Source of the DNA: Candidatus Thioglobus sp.
GTDB lineage: Bacteria > Pseudomonadota > Gammaproteobacteria > PS1 > Pseudothioglobaceae
Reading direction: 5' to 3'
DNA: 32,167 bases
Assembly (NCBI GenBank): GCA_029936515.1
Contig: JAPYSK010000015.1
Coordinates: 1-32,167 of the forward strand
Shown: in pieces, positions 32,144 to 32,167 of the stretch
How the letters are laid out: every line of letters begins with the position of its first letter
How positions within the stretch are numbered: the first letter of the stretch is position 1
Made by a program: the position numbers and the translations under genes
The notes under the pieces: model-generated
What the model saw: the letters and a program-made list of their open reading frames with translations, nothing else
The model's database searches: none
What the model was told of the DNA's origin: nothing

Positions 32144-32167
32144 ATTTCGTTTGATGTGTGAGGGATG
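32134..32167 (-). repeat. Dispersed intergenic repeat copy R9 (cut by window end)
   Basis: The core and the following GATGTGTGAGGGA block are identical to R8 over 31 bases; sequence left of the core is unrelated to R8. The element probably continues beyond the window. Confidence 0.83.

Noticed and set aside
24774-32167. Integron-like cassette array: small unrelated genes (GNATs, GGCT, NTF2-like) in one direction separated by repeats
   Set aside because: The repeats lack canonical attC core sites (RYYYAAC and GTTRRRY; the nearest is GTTTGAT, wrong at one base) and are not strongly palindromic. No integrase is visible, and housekeeping genes such as aspA, fdxA and djlA are included.

Overview
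The window is an AT-rich (I estimate 35-38 % GC by eye) bacterial chromosome segment that is densely packed with genes. It carries a 7Fe ferredoxin of the Azotobacter FdI type, DjlA, a persulfide dioxygenase, ModABC and aspartase. Together with the low GC and short intergenic gaps these suggest a marine gammaproteobacterium, possibly near the SUP05/Thioglobus sulfur oxidisers. That placement is inference: no rRNA or other phylogenetic marker is present, and I see no tRNA, CRISPR array, IS element or integrase.

Layout. (1) 1-2006, minus strand: molybdate ABC transporter modA-modB-modC, with modC cut by the window edge. (2) 2216-2752, plus strand: a secreted Sel1-repeat protein. (3) 2791-12227, minus strand: one long apparent operon for amino-sugar oligosaccharide use. 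In transcription order it has a GH20 beta-hexosaminidase without signal peptide, two permeases, a binding protein, an ATPase, a Gfo/Idh/MocA oxidoreductase, a xylose-isomerase-like TIM barrel and a second Gfo/Idh/MocA oxidoreductase. (4) 12558-15231, plus strand, divergent from the previous block: GntR regulator, nagA and nagB, tightly coupled. The roughly 330-base spacer between the two operons carries paired TGGTA motifs that look like operators. (5) 15286-24767: mixed genes, including a persulfide dioxygenase, a DUF2721 membrane protein, a frameshifted Dabb-domain pseudogene, a divergent ureohydrolase, an Ldh-type dehydrogenase, a cupin, a GST, a quinone oxidoreductase, a patatin and a sugar-lactone-type FAD oxidase. 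(6) 24774-32167: almost every gene is on the minus strand and almost every gene junction is filled by a copy of one dispersed repeat. The genes are two GNAT acetyltransferases, an agmatinase, a gamma-glutamylcyclotransferase-like protein, an NTF2-like protein, aspA, fdxA, a methyltransferase and djlA.

How the genes work together. The divergent pair at 2.8-15.2 kb reads as a chitobiose/GlcNAc system: ABC import, cytoplasmic hydrolysis, then NagA and NagB to fructose-6-phosphate, presumably under the GntR regulator. No GlcNAc kinase or PTS is present. The two oxidoreductases and the TIM-barrel protein may handle modified sugars or a 3-keto-glycoside route.

The most unusual feature is the repeat family of the last 7.4 kb: nine copies, all in one orientation. 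Six of the nine contain TTGGAC or TTGGAT followed by exactly 17 or 18 bases and a TATAAT-like hexamer reading into the downstream gene. The copy at a convergent junction, where no gene starts, lacks the -10. This looks like a dispersed, repeat-borne promoter module with a conserved block of about 20 bases just upstream of the -35.
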